64,000 nucleotides of DNA from Hornefia butyriciproducens (GCF_009695915.1 NZ_VUMZ01000001.1:1-64000), one strand, 5' to 3'; counted from the first letter of the stretch, positions 51,580 through 62,179 are shown. The notes: generated by a model not told the origin, from the sequence alone. Translations and numbers: made by a program.

Positions 51580-52161
51580 TTATCTGGAAGCGATGACTTT
51601 ATCAATCAGCCCGTATTCACAGGCCTCCTGCGCTTCCATAATGTGATCTCTATCCGTATCCTTTACAATCTGTTCCAGCGACTGCCCCGTATTCTCACTG
51701 AGAATGCGGTTCAGTTTCGCCTTGGTGTTCACAATCCACTGTGCGTGGATCTCGATATCCGAGGCCTGACCGTTCACGCCTCCCAGCGGCTGGTGAATCA
51801 GCACCTCTGCGTTCGGAAGCGCATAACGTTTTCCCTTCGCGCCTGAGGACAGCAGAAACGCTCCCATGCTGGCCGCCATCCCGACGCAGATGGTGGAGAC
51901 ATCCGGTTTGATATAGTTCATCGTATCATAGATTGCCATTCCGGCAGTGACGGAACCGCCCGGACTGTTGATATAGATACTGATGTCCTTTTCCGGATCC
52001 TCAGCCTCAAGGAACAGGAGCTGCGCCGTGACCACACTGGCCACCGCATCATTGATCTCCTCACCGAGGAAGATGATCCTGTCCTTCAGAAGGCGGGAGA
52101 AAATATCATAACTTCTCTCCCCCATACCGGTCTGCTCGATTACATAAGGTACCAATGCCAT
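51580..52161 (-). CDS. clpP: ATP-dependent Clp protease proteolytic subunit ClpP
   Basis: Serine protease forming the tetradecameric chamber. 193 residues. The catalytic Ser is in [19 protein letters not shown] and the His in [11 protein letters not shown]; the Asp is in the DTDRD region. It lies between tig and clpX, 17 nt after the tig stop. Confidence 0.98.
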   Translation of the reverse strand: MALVPYVIEQTGMGERSYDIFSRLLKDRIIFLGEEINDAVASVVTAQLLFLEAEDPEKDISIYINSPGGSVTAGMAIYDTMNYIKPDVSTICVGMAASMGAFLLSSGAKGKRYALPNAEVLIHQPLGGVNGQASDIEIHAQWIVNTKAKLNRILSENTGQSLEQIVKDTDRDHIMEAQEACEYGLIDKVIASR

Positions 52162-52178
52162 TTGTTCTTATCCCTCGC

Positions 52179-53546
52179 TTATTTCTCTTCCTCCGCCGCA
52201 GCGTCATCCGCGGTTTCCGAAACGTCTTTATTCTCCTCGGTCACTTCCGGTTCCGGTGCGTCGACCATGGTGACATTGGCTTCGTCATAGAGCATGTCGA
52301 TTACCTTTTTCACCATCAGATCCTTCCGGAAATAGTCCATGCTGTCCGCCAGCGCTTCCTGAACCTTGTCCTGATCCATTCCGTACTGTTCGGCGACCAG
52401 CTTCATCTCCTCATTCACGTCGTCGTCCGAAACCTCAAGATTTTCGGCCTCTCCGATGGAGCGCAGAACGATTCTGGTTCCCGCTCTCTTTTCCGCGTCC
52501 TCCCGGACGTCTTCCCGGAAGCCCGCCATATCCTTACCGGTGAACTGGCAGTACTGCTCCAGAGAAAGTCCCTGATATCTCAGCTGCTGATCCAGTTCCT
52601 GCGCCATCTGTGTGATCTCATCCTCCACCATGGATGCGGGAACCTCGATATGATTGTTTTCCCAGACCTGATTTACGACGGCGTCCTTCGCCATGTTCCG
52701 GTACTGTTCTTCTCTGGCCTTCTCCAGATCTTCCTTTGTCTTCGCCTTCAGTTCCTCAAGAGTATCGAATTCGCTTACATCCTTGGCAAACTCGTCGTCC
52801 AACTCCGGTACCTGTTCCTCTTTGATCTCGTGGATCTTGCAGTGGAACACCGCATCCTTTCCGGCCAGTGATTTCTCGCCGTATTCCTCCGGGAAAGTGA
52901 CGTTCACATCCTTATCCTCACCGGTAACCGCACCGATCAGCTGCTCCTCGAATCCGGGGATGAAGGTTCCGGATCCCAGCTTCAGTTCCTGCCGTTCCGC
53001 TGTTCCGCCGGCAAACTGCTCGTCACCGACAAATCCCGCGTAATCCAACAGAACCGTATCGCCGTCCTTCGCCGGTCTGTCAACGACAACCATGCGGGCG
53101 TTTCTCTTCTGAAGTTTCTCGAGTTCTTTCTCCACATCCTCGTGAGAAGCGTCGCTCTTCAGCTGCTCCACTTCGATGCCTTTATAGTCCTTCACTTCAA
53201 CCACCGGGAACAGTTTGACATCAATTGTCATGGTCACCGGCTTTCCCTTTCCTATTTCACTGAAATCCACCTGGGGACGGTCAATGACCTCCAGCTCTAA
53301 TTCTTCTATTGCCCCGGGATAGTGATCGCCAAACATGTTATTGATGGCATCCTCGAAAAAAATTCCCTCGCCGTAATGCCTCTCGATGATGCTTCTTGGC
53401 GCCTTGCCCTTTCTGAAGCCGTTTATCTGAAACTGATTGCGGTTTTTCCGGTAGACCTTGTTGACTTCCTCTTCAAATTCCTCTGCTGTAAAATCCATCG
53501 TCAGCTTCGCTTCATTGTTTTCCTTCGAGACAAGTGTCGTTTTCAT
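52179..53546 (-). CDS. tig: trigger factor
   Basis: Ribosome-bound chaperone for nascent chains. 455 residues. The N-terminal ribosome-binding domain contains GFRKGKAPRSIIERHYG. The FKBP-type prolyl isomerase domain follows (DGDTVLLDYAGFVGDEQFAG, then LGSGTFIPGFEEQLIG). The C-terminal helical domain ends in an acidic tail of about 25 residues (EVTEENKDVSETADDAAAEE). TAGGAGG precedes the ATG and a clear promoter lies upstream, so it heads the tig-clpP-clpX-lon-ysxC operon. Confidence 0.98.
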   Translation of the reverse strand: MKTTLVSKENNEAKLTMDFTAEEFEEEVNKVYRKNRNQFQINGFRKGKAPRSIIERHYGEGIFFEDAINNMFGDHYPGAIEELELEVIDRPQVDFSEIGKGKPVTMTIDVKLFPVVEVKDYKGIEVEQLKSDASHEDVEKELEKLQKRNARMVVVDRPAKDGDTVLLDYAGFVGDEQFAGGTAERQELKLGSGTFIPGFEEQLIGAVTGEDKDVNVTFPEEYGEKSLAGKDAVFHCKIHEIKEEQVPELDDEFAKDVSEFDTLEELKAKTKEDLEKAREEQYRNMAKDAVVNQVWENNHIEVPASMVEDEITQMAQELDQQLRYQGLSLEQYCQFTGKDMAGFREDVREDAEKRAGTRIVLRSIGEAENLEVSDDDVNEEMKLVAEQYGMDQDKVQEALADSMDYFRKDLMVKKVIDMLYDEANVTMVDAPEPEVTEENKDVSETADDAAAEEEK

Positions 53547-53621
53547 CCTCGTATATCCTCCTAATTTAAAAGCTTGTCGTATTTATTTGGCGGCACAAAA
53601 AAACCGCACATGAATTATAAT

Positions 53622-53650
53622 ATTATACACTCAAATGCGGCTGAAGTAAA
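53622..53650 (-). promoter_or_regulatory. tig operon promoter
   Basis: On the minus strand TTTACT (53645-53650), a 17-nt spacer and TATAAT (53622-53627). A CCGCA/TGCGG inverted pair brackets the -10 and is followed by GTTTTTTT (53605-53612), so the region may also end read-through from the upstream CYTH gene. No CtsR or CIRCE operator is recognised. Confidence 0.65.
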
Positions 53651-53700
53651 CATCTTAACCCATTATTTTTGTTGAAACGGTCAAGATTTATCGACTTTCT

Positions 53701-54324
53701 TCACCGGATCAGCCGGAAACCCCTCTCCAGCTTGCTCCTATCCTCCGGTTTCAGGTCGTATCCGGCCGATAACCGGTCTCCGATGGCCATAATTTCCTTC
53801 TCAGACCCCGTCAGCAGCTCGATTTCCAGTTCCCGAACCGGAATTTCCCGATCTCCGCCCCGAATCTCGCCCTGATCCGCGGAAAGCACGCAGATGGATT
53901 TTCCCGTGTCCAGTCGAATCTGCCTGCGTACAAAAGTCATCTCCACCCGCGGTACCAGTTTCCGTCCTTTCAGAATCCGGCAGATCTCGTCGTAAATCTC
54001 GCCGCACGGCTGAAAGATATCCGCTTTCGGCACAGCCGGTACGTCTTCCTCGTTCAGCGGAATGTTCACCTCCTGCCGGCGGTGCATCCCGTTCTCACTG
54101 GTGCCGTCCCATTTCAGCGTTCCAATATAGTAGTCGTTTTCCCTTCGGATGCGAAGCGCGATGCAATGCTCTGCAAGCGCATCATCCTCAGTGTCGTAAT
54201 AAACGGCGTGCATCCGGATCATTTCCTCGTCCTTGTCATCCCGGATGCTCTGAATGAAGTCGTCATTAAAAATCCGATCGATCTCTGTGTTCTCTCCGAT
54301 CAAATATTTCAGTTCGATTTCCAT
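53701..54324 (-). CDS. CYTH domain protein (triphosphate-binding)
   Basis: A 207-residue CYTH/triphosphate tunnel protein. The start at 54324 puts the signature MEIELKYLI (ExExK) at the very N terminus, as in the family. Alternating charged beta-strands follow (ALRIRRENDYYIGTLKWDG, RRQEVNIPL and VPVRELEIELLTG-like segments). Relatives hydrolyse inorganic triphosphate, thiamine triphosphate or bind nucleotides. Which applies here is unknown. It lies 25 nt after the membrane protein gene and upstream of tig. Confidence 0.88.
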   Translation of the reverse strand: MEIELKYLIGENTEIDRIFNDDFIQSIRDDKDEEMIRMHAVYYDTEDDALAEHCIALRIRRENDYYIGTLKWDGTSENGMHRRQEVNIPLNEEDVPAVPKADIFQPCGEIYDEICRILKGRKLVPRVEMTFVRRQIRLDTGKSICVLSADQGEIRGGDREIPVRELEIELLTGSEKEIMAIGDRLSAGYDLKPEDRSKLERGFRLIR

Positions 54325-54349
54325 GTTTAATTCTCTCTCCCGTGTTCCT

Positions 54350-54844
54350 TCAGCCTTCTCCGTGATGCTGACGCCGCGTGTTCTGTCGCGACAGCAGCTC
54401 CACAAGCTGCAGATTCATCCTCTTCTGATGGGCTCCCAGTTCCTCCTTGCTGTTCATATCCGCCACCTGCAATGCGATGATGCGGTCCCGGTACCCCTGT
54501 TCCGTCAGCCTCCGCATGACAGCCGTCTTCAGTTCCTGCAGTTTTTCTCCCGCGCGGATTACATAAATCCTCACGATTACATTGCTCTTCATCCTCTTGA
54601 TTTCAATCAGATGTTCAAATCCATAGCGTGTCATTATCACATCGCGAATTTCATAGGCGATGTCCCTGGCTGTCAGACGCAGTTCCTCCTGCCGCATCAG
54701 ATACCAGAAACCGACAATCGCTGCAACGCTCAGCGCGATGGCGATATACGGTCCGAAGCTGCTTCTCGTAACGTAATACATAATGTATCCGAGCGGAAAG
54801 CAGGCCCACTTCAGAATCCGGATCACCCGGACTGCATTATTCAT
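54350..54844 (-). CDS. hypothetical membrane protein
   Basis: A 164-residue protein I do not recognise. Two hydrophobic segments lie at about residues 9-25 and 31-50. A soluble helical and basic domain follows, rich in Arg and Glu (EIRDVIMTRYGFEHLIEIKR, then EKLQELKTAVMRRLTEQG). GGGGGGACATT precedes the ATG. It probably shares a transcript with the CYTH gene. The 204 bp upstream up to cbiC contain no gene. Confidence 0.75.
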   Translation of the reverse strand: MNNAVRVIRILKWACFPLGYIMYYVTRSSFGPYIAIALSVAAIVGFWYLMRQEELRLTARDIAYEIRDVIMTRYGFEHLIEIKRMKSNVIVRIYVIRAGEKLQELKTAVMRRLTEQGYRDRIIALQVADMNSKEELGAHQKRMNLQLVELLSRQNTRRQHHGEG

Positions 54845-55048
54845 AATGTCCCCCCCATAATAAATGACAAATTACCCGTACAGTGTCCATCTATTATAGC
54901 CCGAATGCTCACAGTTGTCAAAATTCTTCTTCGAATGGACCTTCTTTTCTGCTCCTGACCGGTCTTCCTCCTTCCGGGACATTCCCCGTTCAGGTCCCGA
55001 AATTCCGCGGACTCTGCGGTATATCCGGCTGTACTCTGTGCTGCGGTA

Positions 55049-55669
55049 TCACAGACTGTACTGAATCGCATTGACGATGCAGGCCGCGATGTTGCTTCCG
55101 CCCTTTCTTCCCCGGGCAACGATGCAGGGGATGCCGGATCGGATCAGCCGCTCCTTACTGGCCTCCACGTTGACAAAACCCACCGGAACGCCGATCACCG
55201 CCACCGGATCCAGCTGTCCGGCCTCTGCCAGGTCACAGATCGCCATCAGAGCGGTAGGAGCATTTCCGATTGCAAAGATCACCGGACGTCCCAGACGGGA
55301 AGCCTTCTCCATGCTCACATAGGACCGCGTCAGTCCCCGGCTTTTCGCCTCCTCTGCGACATCGCTGTCTCCTATATAACAAAGAACCTGTCCTCCGTAT
55401 TTTCCGATTCTGGTCTTATTGATTCCCGCCTGTGCCATCTTTGTATCCGTAACGATCACCGCGCCTTCCCGGATCCCGCGGGCAATGCGTTCTTCCGCGC
55501 CTTCCGAGAAATACAGGCTGTCTGCGTAATCAAAATCCGCCGACGTATGGATGCATCTCTTGATGATGTGTTCATATCTGGGATCCAGTTTCCGGTCTCC
55601 CAGCAGTTCCCCGATAATCCGGAAGCTTTCCGCCTCTATGTCTCCCGGTCTGATATTTTCTATTTTCAC
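55049..55669 (-). CDS. cbiC: cobalt-precorrin-8 methylmutase
   Basis: Moves a methyl group from C11 to C12, giving cobyrinic acid. 206 residues. The catalytic histidine is in CIHTSADFDY, and GNAPTALMAICDL and the C-terminal VARGRKGGSNIAACIVNAI are typical. The start is GTG, preceded by AAGGAGGAACTC. It is the last gene of the cobalamin operon within the window, 10 nt after cbiP. Confidence 0.97.
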   Translation of the reverse strand: MKIENIRPGDIEAESFRIIGELLGDRKLDPRYEHIIKRCIHTSADFDYADSLYFSEGAEERIARGIREGAVIVTDTKMAQAGINKTRIGKYGGQVLCYIGDSDVAEEAKSRGLTRSYVSMEKASRLGRPVIFAIGNAPTALMAICDLAEAGQLDPVAVIGVPVGFVNVEASKERLIRSGIPCIVARGRKGGSNIAACIVNAIQYSL

Positions 55670-55679
55670 GAGTTCCTCC

Positions 55680-57125
55680 TTATCGTATCATATCCATGAT
55701 TTTTTCCATATCCAGTGCGTTCCTCAGTCCCTCGGCCAGCAGGTCATACTGGTTCTGCTTGTATTCCGCCAGATCGAAGGATCTGACCTCGCCGGGCTCC
55801 ATTCCGCGTTCCCGGTACAGCGCCCGGATGACCTCCGCGGCGACCTCCTGCCGGTCGAAGACTCCGTGAATATATGTCCCGTACACATTCCCTTCGTTGA
55901 TGATATTTCCCCGGCTCTCCTGAGAACCCATGTGGATTTCATAGCCCTCGAAGGGTTTTCCGGAAAGTCTCGAGAATATCCCGGTCACCGGAGACAGGCA
56001 CCCGGATGTTTCCCGGGTCACCTTCTCCGAAGCGAAATCTGTGCTGTGCGGAAGAAGTTTCATGCCGTCCAGCGTTCCTCCGTGTTCCACTCCCAGCGGA
56101 TCGGAGAGGCGCTGCCCCAGCATCTGATACCCGCCGCAGACACCGAAGACCGGTTTCCCGCGGGACGCATATCTCAGAATCTTCGCCTCCATTCCGCACT
56201 GCCGCATCCAGAGAAGATCGGCCATAGTGTTCTTTGTCCCCGGAATAATCACCATATCCGGATCCCCCAGTTCTCCCGGATTCCGCACATAGCGGACGCC
56301 GACACCCTCCATATACTCGAGAGCGTTGAAATCCGTAAAGTTTGAAATCCGCGGGAGCCGAACCACTGCAATATCGATCACCGCCTCCGGATCCCTCCGG
56401 GTGAATTTCTCCGAAAGACTGTCCTCATCATCGATATCCACATCCAGATACGGCACTACGCCCAGCACCGGAACGTGAATGATATCCTCTAGCATAGAAA
56501 GACCCGGTTTCAGAATATCCAGATCGCCCCGGAATTTGTTGATGATCACGCCCCGGACCCTTGCACGCTCCTCTTCATCGAACAGCAGCATGGTTCCGGC
56601 CAACGACGCAAACACACCTCCCCGGTCAATATCGCCCACCAGGAGTACCGGCGCATCCGCCATACGCGCCATCCCCATGTTAACAAGATCCTCCTCCTTG
56701 AGATTGATCTCCGCGGGGCTTCCCGCCCCCTCCATAACGATGACATCATAGTCGGCTGCCAGTGACTCGTAGGCCTTGCGTATTTCCTCCCGGAACAAAG
56801 ATTTGCGTGCGTAGAAATCCCGGGCGGACAGATTGCCGTAAACCTTTCCGTTGAGAATCACCTGGGAACCCCGATCGCTGGTGGGCTTCAGCAGCACCGG
56901 ATTCATCCTGCAGTCCGGTTCCAGGCCGCAGGCCTCCGCCTGCATGACCTGCGCCCGTCCCATCTCCAGCCCGTCCTTTGTGATACAGGAATTCAGCGCC
57001 ATGTTCTGCGCCTTGAAAGGAGCCGTACGAAAGCCCTCCCGGGTCAGAATGCGGCAGATTCCCGCCGTAATCAAACTCTTTCCCGCGTTTGAGCAGGTTC
57101 CCAGTACCATCATTGATTTTGCCAT
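55680..57125 (-). CDS. cbiP: cobyric acid synthase
   Basis: Amidates side chains b, d, e and g of adenosyl-cobyrinic acid a,c-diamide. The ATG at 57125 follows GAGAGGAGAGATT and yields 481 residues. The P-loop is [19 protein letters not shown]. The class I glutaminase domain has its cysteine in [13 protein letters not shown] and the C-terminal histidine near YIHGVFD. It starts 11 nt after cbiB. Confidence 0.97.
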   Translation of the reverse strand: MAKSMMVLGTCSNAGKSLITAGICRILTREGFRTAPFKAQNMALNSCITKDGLEMGRAQVMQAEACGLEPDCRMNPVLLKPTSDRGSQVILNGKVYGNLSARDFYARKSLFREEIRKAYESLAADYDVIVMEGAGSPAEINLKEEDLVNMGMARMADAPVLLVGDIDRGGVFASLAGTMLLFDEEERARVRGVIINKFRGDLDILKPGLSMLEDIIHVPVLGVVPYLDVDIDDEDSLSEKFTRRDPEAVIDIAVVRLPRISNFTDFNALEYMEGVGVRYVRNPGELGDPDMVIIPGTKNTMADLLWMRQCGMEAKILRYASRGKPVFGVCGGYQMLGQRLSDPLGVEHGGTLDGMKLLPHSTDFASEKVTRETSGCLSPVTGIFSRLSGKPFEGYEIHMGSQESRGNIINEGNVYGTYIHGVFDRQEVAAEVIRALYRERGMEPGEVRSFDLAEYKQNQYDLLAEGLRNALDMEKIMDMIR

Positions 57126-57136
57126 AATCTCTCCTC

Positions 57137-58105
57137 TCAGAACAGAAACAGGAATACCAGTGTCCGGATTCCGCACATAAGCCCCAGGCAAAGTGCCGAG
57201 GTGGTCAGCATAAGCCGGCAACTCCGGGTGATATCCTCCGCCTCAATGGGACGCAGGTCGTCTCCCACCGTATCCTTTCTGTATTTCTTTCCAAAGTAAC
57301 TGGCGTCCCCCAGCAGACGCACGCCCAGCGCCCCGGCGCAGGCTGATTCCGGATTCCCCGCGTTGGGGCTCGCATGACGAAGGCGATCCCGGCGAAAGAT
57401 CCGAAACGCCGCTTTCCCGTCCAGTCCCGCCAGAACGGCTCCCGGGCACATCATGAATCCGGTGATTCGTGCGGGGACAAAATTCAGCAGATCATCAAAG
57501 CGTGCTGATGCCCGTCCGAAATCGATATACCGGTCGTTCTTATATCCCACCATGGAATCCAGCGTGTTCCCTGCTTTGTAGAAAAACCCCGCCGGCACGC
57601 CGCCGATTGCCATATAGAACATAGGGGCGATCACCCCGTCCGAACAGTTTTCCGCCACAGTTTCACAGACGGCCCGGATAATCCGGGGGAAATCCAGCTG
57701 CGCCGTATCCCGGCCAACAATCCAGGACAGATATTTTCTCGCAGCGCTGATATCTCCGTTCTCCACTTCCGCACGGACACGGTCCGCAGCCCGGTTCAGT
57801 GATCTTGCCGCAAATATCTGCCAGCACCAGAAAATTTCCAGTCCGTATTTCAGCCGCATATCGACAAGCCCGGCGCCGTAGATTGCCGCTACGGGAACAG
57901 CTGTGGAAACTCCGACTACTGTCAGTGTCAGAAAAAAACCTCCCGCTCTCTTTCCTTCGGGCGTATCAGGAAATATCCGCCGTAAAAATCTCTCGCAGAC
58001 AGTGATGAGCTTTCCGATTCCGACCACGGGATGCGGCATCCACCGGGGATCCCCCAGCAGCAGATCCAACGCGAATCCGGCCAGGAGCACCCACACTATT
58101 TCCAT
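57137..58105 (-). CDS. cbiB: adenosylcobinamide-phosphate synthase
   Basis: Membrane enzyme that attaches aminopropanol or its phosphate to cobyric acid. 322 residues with five or so hydrophobic segments. Family motifs [29 protein letters not shown] and [15 protein letters not shown] are present. It overlaps cbiA by 10 nt. Confidence 0.96.
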   Translation of the reverse strand: MEIVWVLLAGFALDLLLGDPRWMPHPVVGIGKLITVCERFLRRIFPDTPEGKRAGGFFLTLTVVGVSTAVPVAAIYGAGLVDMRLKYGLEIFWCWQIFAARSLNRAADRVRAEVENGDISAARKYLSWIVGRDTAQLDFPRIIRAVCETVAENCSDGVIAPMFYMAIGGVPAGFFYKAGNTLDSMVGYKNDRYIDFGRASARFDDLLNFVPARITGFMMCPGAVLAGLDGKAAFRIFRRDRLRHASPNAGNPESACAGALGVRLLGDASYFGKKYRKDTVGDDLRPIEAEDITRSCRLMLTTSALCLGLMCGIRTLVFLFLF

Positions 58106-59484
58106 GTTATGCCTCCCTCTCCCTGCGCTGTTCTCCGAACCGCGTCCATGAAGGACCGTGCGAATTCCGGATTCCCCCAGAGATGCAGATGCGGATATCC
58201 GGCATACAGGGACGGGCTCACCTGTCCGGTCTCCCAGGAACGGCCGCGGCTGTTCACCGCCTCAAAGCCGTCTCCGTAATCATCCGTGTCGCTGTAATGG
58301 AACTCGTGACAGCGGATCCTTCCCCCGCGGCGGCACAGCAGGTTGTCACGACGCGCTGTCAGTTCTTTGTAACCGAACCTCACCAGGTGTCCGGTCACAC
58401 GGCTGTTTCCCGGAATCGCACCCGCCATGGGAAACCGGCCCTCCACCGTGGTGATCGACTGACCCAGATACATGAAGCCTCCGCACTCCGCATAAGTCGG
58501 AAGGCCGCCTCGCACTGCGGTCCGGATCTCCTTCAGAAGAGTTTTATTTCCGGAAAGCGTCTCCGCGTAGAGTTCCGGATACCCTCCGCCCAGAATCAGT
58601 CCGCAGCTGCCCGTCGGCAGATAAGAATCTGTCAGGGGCGAAAAAGGAATCAGTTCAGCCCCCATCTGCTCCAGAAGTTCCAGCGCATCCCGGTAATAGA
58701 AACAAAAGGCCCGATCCTTCGCTATAGCAACCGGATATCTCGCTCCCGGAGAAATTTCCCGCAAAATCTCCGGCTCCTCATATGAAAGTTCCGGCGCGGT
58801 TTCCGCCAGCGCACGCAGCCCATCCATATCCAGGCACTCTCCGGCGACTTTCCCCAATGCGTCCATCTTCTGGCGAATGTCCGCAATCTCCGCCGCTGTA
58901 ATCAGTCCCAGATGACGGCTGCCCACCTCGGCCTCAGGCACATTCGGAAGATATCCGAAGCACGGCAGACCGGTTTCCCGGCGGATCAGTTCCGCATACT
59001 CCGGGTACATAGCTGCAGAGCAGTGATTCAAAATAACGCCCCGGATCCGGTTCTCTCTGAAATTCACATATCCGTTGAGTTCGGCCGCAAGCGAAAGGCT
59101 TTTCCCTTTCACATCGGCGACCAGCACCACAGGGGTCTCCGTCAGCCGGGAAATATGATTGGCGGAGCACCGGTCATCATTGAAGCCCCGCCCATCGTAG
59201 AGCCCCATGACTCCTTCCGTCACTGTCAATTCAGCACGCCGTCCGCCACGCGCCAGAAGATATTTTACCGTCTCTTCTCCACAAAGATACAGGTCAAGAT
59301 TTCCGGAGTCTGCGCCAAGCACTTCCTTATGGAACATAGGATCGATGTAATCCGGGCCGCATTTAAACGCTGCAGTTCGCGTTCCCGACTGCCGCAGCGC
59401 CGAAAGAAGTCCGCAGGTCACCGTCGTCTTTCCGCATCCGGAGCCTGTCCCTGCGATTAAAATCCGCGGAATACTATCCTTCAT
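58096..59484 (-). CDS. cbiA: cobyrinic acid a,c-diamide synthase
   Basis: ATP- and glutamine-dependent amidation of the a and c side chains. 462 residues from the ATG at 59484, which follows GAGGGG. The P-loop is GTGSGCGKTTVTCGLL. The glutaminase part shows GLILGGGYPELYAETL and the cysteine in TYAECGGFMYLG. It overlaps the cbiET end by 11 nt. Confidence 0.97.
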   Translation of the reverse strand: MKDSIPRILIAGTGSGCGKTTVTCGLLSALRQSGTRTAAFKCGPDYIDPMFHKEVLGADSGNLDLYLCGEETVKYLLARGGRRAELTVTEGVMGLYDGRGFNDDRCSANHISRLTETPVVLVADVKGKSLSLAAELNGYVNFRENRIRGVILNHCSAAMYPEYAELIRRETGLPCFGYLPNVPEAEVGSRHLGLITAAEIADIRQKMDALGKVAGECLDMDGLRALAETAPELSYEEPEILREISPGARYPVAIAKDRAFCFYYRDALELLEQMGAELIPFSPLTDSYLPTGSCGLILGGGYPELYAETLSGNKTLLKEIRTAVRGGLPTYAECGGFMYLGQSITTVEGRFPMAGAIPGNSRVTGHLVRFGYKELTARRDNLLCRRGGRIRCHEFHYSDTDDYGDGFEAVNSRGRSWETGQVSPSLYAGYPHLHLWGNPEFARSFMDAVRRTAQGEGGITWK

Positions 59485-60700
59485 CACAAGTCCCCTCTTC
59501 ATTCTTCACAGACCGGACATTCCTGATCAGATAAACCGGATTCTCCGCCTTCATCAGATGATACCGTCCCAGCGGCCGGGCATCTGCCACATTGACACAA
59601 CGAACCTCCGGTTCCTTTCCCCGTTCATTCAGAGCGGAAACCGCTTCCGAAAGAGTCTCCAGCGTCACTGCGGTGATCAGAACGCACGCGTTCCTGTTTT
59701 TTCGGAATACGAGATCCAGAATCGCATTCAGATTTCCGGAGGAGCCTCCGACAAAGACCCGATCCGGCGCGGGGAAATGTTCCAGCTCCGCGGGTGCTTC
59801 CCCGCAGACGATCTGAATATTTCGTATCCCCAGCCTGTCCATATTCTGCCGGACGGTTTCCACTGCTTCCGGATTCTTCTCAACGGCAAATACAAAAGAT
59901 TCCCTGGCTCTCTGCGCCATGGCACAGGTCATCGCTCCGGTTCCCGCACCAACATCCCAGATCGTCTCTGCAGGACGGATCTCCAGCCAGGACAGCGAAA
60001 GTTCCCGCACGGCTTCCTTTGTCATCGGCGCTTTTCCCCGGACAAAGTCTCCGTCAGACAGGGTTTTCTCCGGATCCCGCGGGCTCTCATTCACCAGGAT
60101 CAGAACTGTCAGGGGATCGAAGCTGCGTTCCGAAAGTTCTGATGCCGTCCCCTCCGTGATATTTTCGTCCGCCATGGAAAGACGTTCTCCGGCGTATACC
60201 TTTACATCCTCGAGTCCGTACCGGCACAGTTCCTTCAGGAGTTCCTGCGCCGATGCCGCTCCGCCGGTCAGCGCGAACACATGCCGGTGATAGCAGACGA
60301 ACGGGACCAGTGAGCCTTCGCGTCCGTGAAGACTCACCAGTTTCATCTCCTCATATCCGAATCCGCACGCTGCGGCGAAATACTGCATGCTGCTGATTCC
60401 GCAAAGGAATTCCACTTCCACAGCAGGCGGTGCGTCACGCCGAATCAGCGAGGCGATGCTGTAAAATCCTGTATCTCCGCTGGCAACGACAGCCAGAGTT
60501 TCACCGCTGCCGGCACTTCTGCGGATAAGCTCAAGCGTATCTCCGACGCTTCTGACCTCTCCCCGGTCGGTCAGTTTCTCCACAAGTTTCAGCAAGTGGT
60601 CTGACGTGTACACCCGGTCCGCCGCTGCGATGGCCTCGCGGGCCCTCCGGGTCAGCATTCCCGGATCGCCCGGACCCGCGCCAATGACCTTCACTTTCAT
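59474..60700 (-). CDS. cbiET: fused cobalt-precorrin-7 C5-methyltransferase / C15-methyltransferase (decarboxylating)
   Basis: Combines CbiE and CbiT in one 408-residue chain, as in CobL. Residues 1-205 form a tetrapyrrole methylase with GAGPGDPGMLTRRAREAI and VASGDTGFYSIASLI. Residues 215-400 are a class I SAM methyltransferase with the site WDVGAGTGAMTCAMAQ and FVGGSSGNLNAIL. The start overlaps the cbiJ stop as ATGA. Confidence 0.96.
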   Translation of the reverse strand: MKVKVIGAGPGDPGMLTRRAREAIAAADRVYTSDHLLKLVEKLTDRGEVRSVGDTLELIRRSAGSGETLAVVASGDTGFYSIASLIRRDAPPAVEVEFLCGISSMQYFAAACGFGYEEMKLVSLHGREGSLVPFVCYHRHVFALTGGAASAQELLKELCRYGLEDVKVYAGERLSMADENITEGTASELSERSFDPLTVLILVNESPRDPEKTLSDGDFVRGKAPMTKEAVRELSLSWLEIRPAETIWDVGAGTGAMTCAMAQRARESFVFAVEKNPEAVETVRQNMDRLGIRNIQIVCGEAPAELEHFPAPDRVFVGGSSGNLNAILDLVFRKNRNACVLITAVTLETLSEAVSALNERGKEPEVRCVNVADARPLGRYHLMKAENPVYLIRNVRSVKNEEGTCDEG

Positions 60701-61464
60701 TCGATTTCCAGCCTTTCTATGATTTCCTTCAGAGTAAAACCTTCTTCTTTCTCCGGCCTGCCGATGACGATTACACGATAGCCTTCCTCTGCAAGCGCCG
60801 CCTTTTCCGGAAAGCCTCCCGCCCGTCCGGTGCTCTTGGTCACCAGAACGCTGCAGCCGAACTGCTCCATGGTGGCGATATTCATTGCTCTGGTGAAGGG
60901 ACCCTGCATGCAGATGATTCTCTCCCGGGAAAACCCGGCCTCCAGACAGGCCCTCAGAGATTCCTCCGCAGGCAGAACCCGGGCGCAGCCTCTCTGCCGG
61001 AGGTTCTTTACCTGCGCGTACGCGCCGATATCCCGTGCGCCGGTCGTCAGCAGAAATTTCTCATCTTCGTCGTCCAGCAGCGCCGCCGCCTCTCGGGGAG
61101 AATCGACGAACCGTATTTTGTTCCGGTCATAGTCCTCTTCTTCCCGCAGAAGCCTCATATATGCTATACCGCAGTCTTCAGCTGCGGCACGGAGATTTTC
61201 CGTCACCTCCGCGGCATAAGGATGCGTGGCGTCAACAATCTGCCGGTAACCCCTGCGTCGGAAACACTTATCCATCGCTTCACGGTCCATTCGTCCGGCA
61301 ATGACACGGACACCGGGGACATCTTCCAGAGCGTTTCTTCCGTATTCAGTGGCAACAAAAAAATCCGTTCTCTCCAGGCGGCCGGTGTCGGCAAGATAGC
61401 GCGCCAGGTCATGTCCCTCACGGGTTCCCGCGAAAACGGCAATGCGCTCAGATCTGATAGCCAC
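60697..61464 (-). CDS. cbiJ: cobalt-precorrin-6A reductase
   Basis: NAD(P)H-dependent reduction of the macrocycle. 255 residues. Visible motifs are VFAGTREGHDLARYLAD at the N terminus, VDATHPYAAEVTENLRAA, LTTGARDIGAY and ILVTKSTGRAGGF-like (VLVTKSTGRAGGFPEK). The start lies 17 nt inside the cbiH end. It is transcribed between cbiH and cbiET. Confidence 0.95.
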   Translation of the reverse strand: MAIRSERIAVFAGTREGHDLARYLADTGRLERTDFFVATEYGRNALEDVPGVRVIAGRMDREAMDKCFRRRGYRQIVDATHPYAAEVTENLRAAAEDCGIAYMRLLREEEDYDRNKIRFVDSPREAAALLDDEDEKFLLTTGARDIGAYAQVKNLRQRGCARVLPAEESLRACLEAGFSRERIICMQGPFTRAMNIATMEQFGCSVLVTKSTGRAGGFPEKAALAEEGYRVIVIGRPEKEEGFTLKEIIERLEIE

Positions 61465-62179
61465 GGGGTGTCACCAGCCTTCCATTGATCACCCGGGTGC
61501 CGCTGTTGCCGACAAAAACCGTGGTGAACATATCAATATCTTCGTTATCTTTCAGTTCCCTCAGCGTGCACAGCCGGCTGTATTCTCCCTCCCTGCCGAT
61601 GTTTTTCACGTATCCGCAGGGCGTTTCCCAGGATCGGCTCTTTGCGATGTACTCCACCGCTCTGTCCAGATGATCTCTGCGTTTCATACTTTTCGGATTG
61701 TACAGACAGATTACGAAATCTGCCTCTGCCGCCAGCAGCAGCCGTTTCTCTATGGTCTCCCAGGGCGTCAGCAGATCGCTCAGCGAGATCACCGCGAAAT
61801 CATGAATAAGAGGTGCGCCAAGAACCGCCGCGCCGCTGCAGGCAGCCGTAATACCCGGTACAGTTATGATTTCAATGTCCGGGTCGTTTTCCGCAACTTC
61901 GCACATTACGCCTGCCATCCCGTAAACGCCCGCGTCTCCGCTGCACACGAAGGCCACCGTCCGGCCCTTACGGGCATGCTCCAGTGCGATTCTGCACCGG
62001 TCTGTTTCCTTTTTCATCGGTGTGGATTCCACAAGCTTGCCGGCGCACAGATCACGCACAAGCTCCACATACAGCGTATAGCCCACTACTACATCGCTTT
62101 CCGCGATGGCGGCTCCGGCCGCCGGCGTCATATACGCCGCCTCTCCCGGCCCTATACCCACAACAAATATTTTTTTCAA
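61448..62179 (-). CDS. cbiH: cobalt-precorrin-3B C17-methyltransferase
   Basis: Ring-contracting SAM methyltransferase. About 243 residues: KKIFVVGIGPGEAAYMTPAA, then VCSGDAGVYGMAGVM, PGITAACSGAAVLGAPL and LYNPKSMKRRDHL. No ATG is available near the family start. A TTG at 62179 overlaps the cbiG stop as TTGA and aligns with the family N terminus, so it is preferred over another TTG at 62194. There is no clear ribosome binding site, so coupling to cbiG is likely. Confidence 0.93.
   Translation of the reverse strand: MKKIFVVGIGPGEAAYMTPAAGAAIAESDVVVGYTLYVELVRDLCAGKLVESTPMKKETDRCRIALEHARKGRTVAFVCSGDAGVYGMAGVMCEVAENDPDIEIITVPGITAACSGAAVLGAPLIHDFAVISLSDLLTPWETIEKRLLLAAEADFVICLYNPKSMKRRDHLDRAVEYIAKSRSWETPCGYVKNIGREGEYSRLCTLRELKDNEDIDMFTTVFVGNSGTRVINGRLVTPRGYQI

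Noticed and set aside
53547-53700. CtsR or CIRCE operator upstream of tig-clpP-clpX
   Set aside because: GGTCAAG at about 53680 resembles half of a CtsR site, but no second heptamer or CIRCE inverted repeat is found.
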